A stretch of 19,944 nucleotides of DNA, taken from Pleurotus ostreatus/Saccharomyces cerevisiae fusant. Taxonomy: Eukaryota > Opisthokonta. Made by a program: the position numbers and the translations under genes. This document shows, one piece after another, positions 18,804 through 19,944 of the stretch (positions are counted from its first letter, which is position 1; each line of letters opens with the position of its first letter). The stretch covers positions 1-19,944 of the forward strand of contig JAMQCK010000562.1 in assembly GCA_024196135.1 (NCBI GenBank), written 5' to 3'. The notes under the pieces are model-generated. The model did not search any database. It was not told the DNA's origin and saw nothing but the letters and a program-made list of their open reading frames with translations.

Positions 18804-19112
18804 GGTGGCTGGGAATAAGAAGCGATGCGGCTCGCACGAGCCCTCATCGGTCAATCAGGTTCGCATGGCTTCCACGTGTATAATACAAAGCCCCGCCTCT
18901 GAAGGACATCGTCCTCTCTGTCGGCTCGGCGGTTGCGGCACGGCGGTGTTGGAGAAATCCATCGCGTCACTCCTATGAGAACGAAGATGGACATCGATCC
19001 ATTGATATAAACTTCGCTGTAGTAACCTATACGGCGAGGGTGATTGTACATATAGCGCGTGCGCTGGATTTGTCGGTAGGACAGTAGTGTTTATGCCATC
19101 TTCAGCGGAGCT
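18804..19112. other. presumed promoter region of the NACHT-WD40 gene
   Basis: Reading on the minus strand, GTATTATAC about 80 nt upstream of the ATG is the best TATA-like site. No other element is recognised. The stretch separates that gene from the candidate exons to the right. Confidence 0.35.
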
Positions 19113-19482
19113 TCAGCTCTGAGCGAGGCCCAGCTGCGGCAGTCTTCAGTCGTTACATTCGCAGAACACGCGTAAGACTCACCGAAGCTGTCATCTTATT
19201 CGCACCGCCGCGCGCGAATGTGTTCGCTGCCGCGAAGTCGACTAATCGCGACGTGTTGGCGAGATTCACGAGAAGCACAAAGATGAGGGCGACTAACCAC
19301 TCCGCCGACGCCCTCGTCGCAAAAATATCTGTAGACGAGTAAGACAATCGAACACCTGGTGGGGATGCGGAGGACGTACCGCAATCTGTCGCGAGCTCCG
19401 TCGTCGGTCGAACTTCAGTGCGCTTGACTCCTCCAACCTCAGCGCGGCCGCCGACTCTGCGGGCGCGGACTGCGATTGACTC
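19113..19482 (-). CDS. candidate small exon chain with one membrane segment, unknown
   Basis: Three candidate exons are 19482-19380, 19328-19183 and 19133-19113 (TGA). Their introns are 51 nt (GTACGT...CTACAG) and 49 nt (GTGAGT...CCGCAG), and both fit in phase. The exon at 19482 follows a TACAG acceptor with a CTAAC branch site, so more exons should lie to the right. The middle exon encodes DIFATRASAEW, then a hydrophobic run (LVALIFVLLVNLANTS), a likely membrane helix. I do not recognise a family. The splice grammar is good, but the coding evidence is short. Confidence 0.38.
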
Positions 19483-19944
19483 CTGTACGAAGAGTTAGGT
19501 AGATTTATGCCGTGCAGGACGCATCACTGCTCAGGGTGGCGAGGCGCCCGCGTAATCGTAAGGGCGATACTGGCGCCCCGACTTGCCTTTGTGCCCCTTG
19601 ATTCTCCTATCGCTCGTCGCGCAATCAAATGCGATGGCCTTGCTCACAGTCGACGGCGCTCTCGAGGTGGCGTCGTGTGCATAGACGAAGACCTGGCCGG
19701 TTGAAGGGCTGAACGTGTGAGACGTCGAGAGAGGCGTGTCTGATTGAAGCCGCGCCCGAATCGGATTGCATGACCAGCGCCAGAGGGCGATGAAGGGGTC
19801 TCGCGAATAGCCCGCTCTGCGACCATGACGGGCCAAATATGACATGTTATTTGAGAGACCTCGACAGAATGTTGACGGCGGATTCGCGGGCATCATGACA
19901 GGTTGTCGCAGGTATAACATTGACGGCGAATCCGAAGGGGATCC
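19483..19944. other. right edge, no firm gene
   Basis: The longest frame (19920-19531, minus, 129 codons) has no convincing domain. Upstream exons of the 19113-19482 candidate may lie here, but I could not join them in phase. Confidence 0.4.

Noticed and set aside
19531..19920. Aldehyde-dehydrogenase-like N-terminus on the minus strand (SPSTGQVF... pattern)
   Set aside because: The resemblance is a few residues only, and no further dehydrogenase motif follows downstream on that strand.
1..19944. CRISPR arrays, rRNA genes, bacterial operons
   Set aside because: None seen; the gene structures are eukaryotic throughout.

Overview
The window looks like nuclear DNA of a filamentous basidiomycete, most likely an Agaricomycete. 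The evidence is short GT-AG introns (about 45-64 nt, several with CTAAC- or CTGAC-like branch points), a Ty3/gypsy chromovirus-type retrotransposon, a PIF/Harbinger transposon with its Myb/SANT-like companion gene, and a multi-exon C2-NACHT-WD40 gene of the fungal NOD-like-receptor class. The species cannot be named from the sequence alone. There are no prokaryotic operons, rRNA genes or CRISPR arrays.

Positions 1 to about 11450 are a stack of nested transposons. The outer layer is a Harbinger element. The 3' half of its transposase gene is at 8700-9239 (+) and its four-exon DNA-binding companion gene is at 9350-11207 (-). A Ty3/gypsy element, entering at the left window edge and ending in a 209-bp 3' LTR at 8491-8699, sits inside the transposase coding sequence. 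Two further elements hit the gypsy element. One is a 737-bp non-autonomous inverted-repeat element (2050-2786, 8-bp target duplication) that splits pol in the RNase H domain. The other is a 617-bp solo LTR of a different family (7226-7842, 5-bp target duplication GAGGT) that splits a large extra ORF. Removing each insert together with one duplication copy restores the reading frame, so the order of events can be read directly.

The gypsy element is unusual. Between the integrase and the 3' LTR, where retroviruses carry env, it has an 893-residue ORF (5112-8415 without the solo LTR). This ORF has a coiled coil and an RGG box but no obvious membrane anchor. Two strong hairpins lie between the pol stop and this ORF. 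The 737-bp insert carries degenerate telomere-like TTAGGG tracts and a tRNA-like A-box/B-box module between very long inverted repeats.

From 11450 to 13515 there is no gene that can be called firmly, only a weak exon chain with a membrane segment. Positions 13516-18803 (-) hold a seven-exon (or more) gene for a C2 / helical / NACHT / WD40 protein of about 1650 residues. It has a P-loop near residue 404 and fourteen WD repeats. It is well preserved except for one frame discontinuity in the region linking NACHT and WD40. The last 1.1 kb contains its presumed promoter and a small candidate exon chain (-) with one membrane segment.

Functionally the window is a transposon graveyard beside a probable non-self-recognition (fungal NLR) gene. 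No gene set here works as a pathway.
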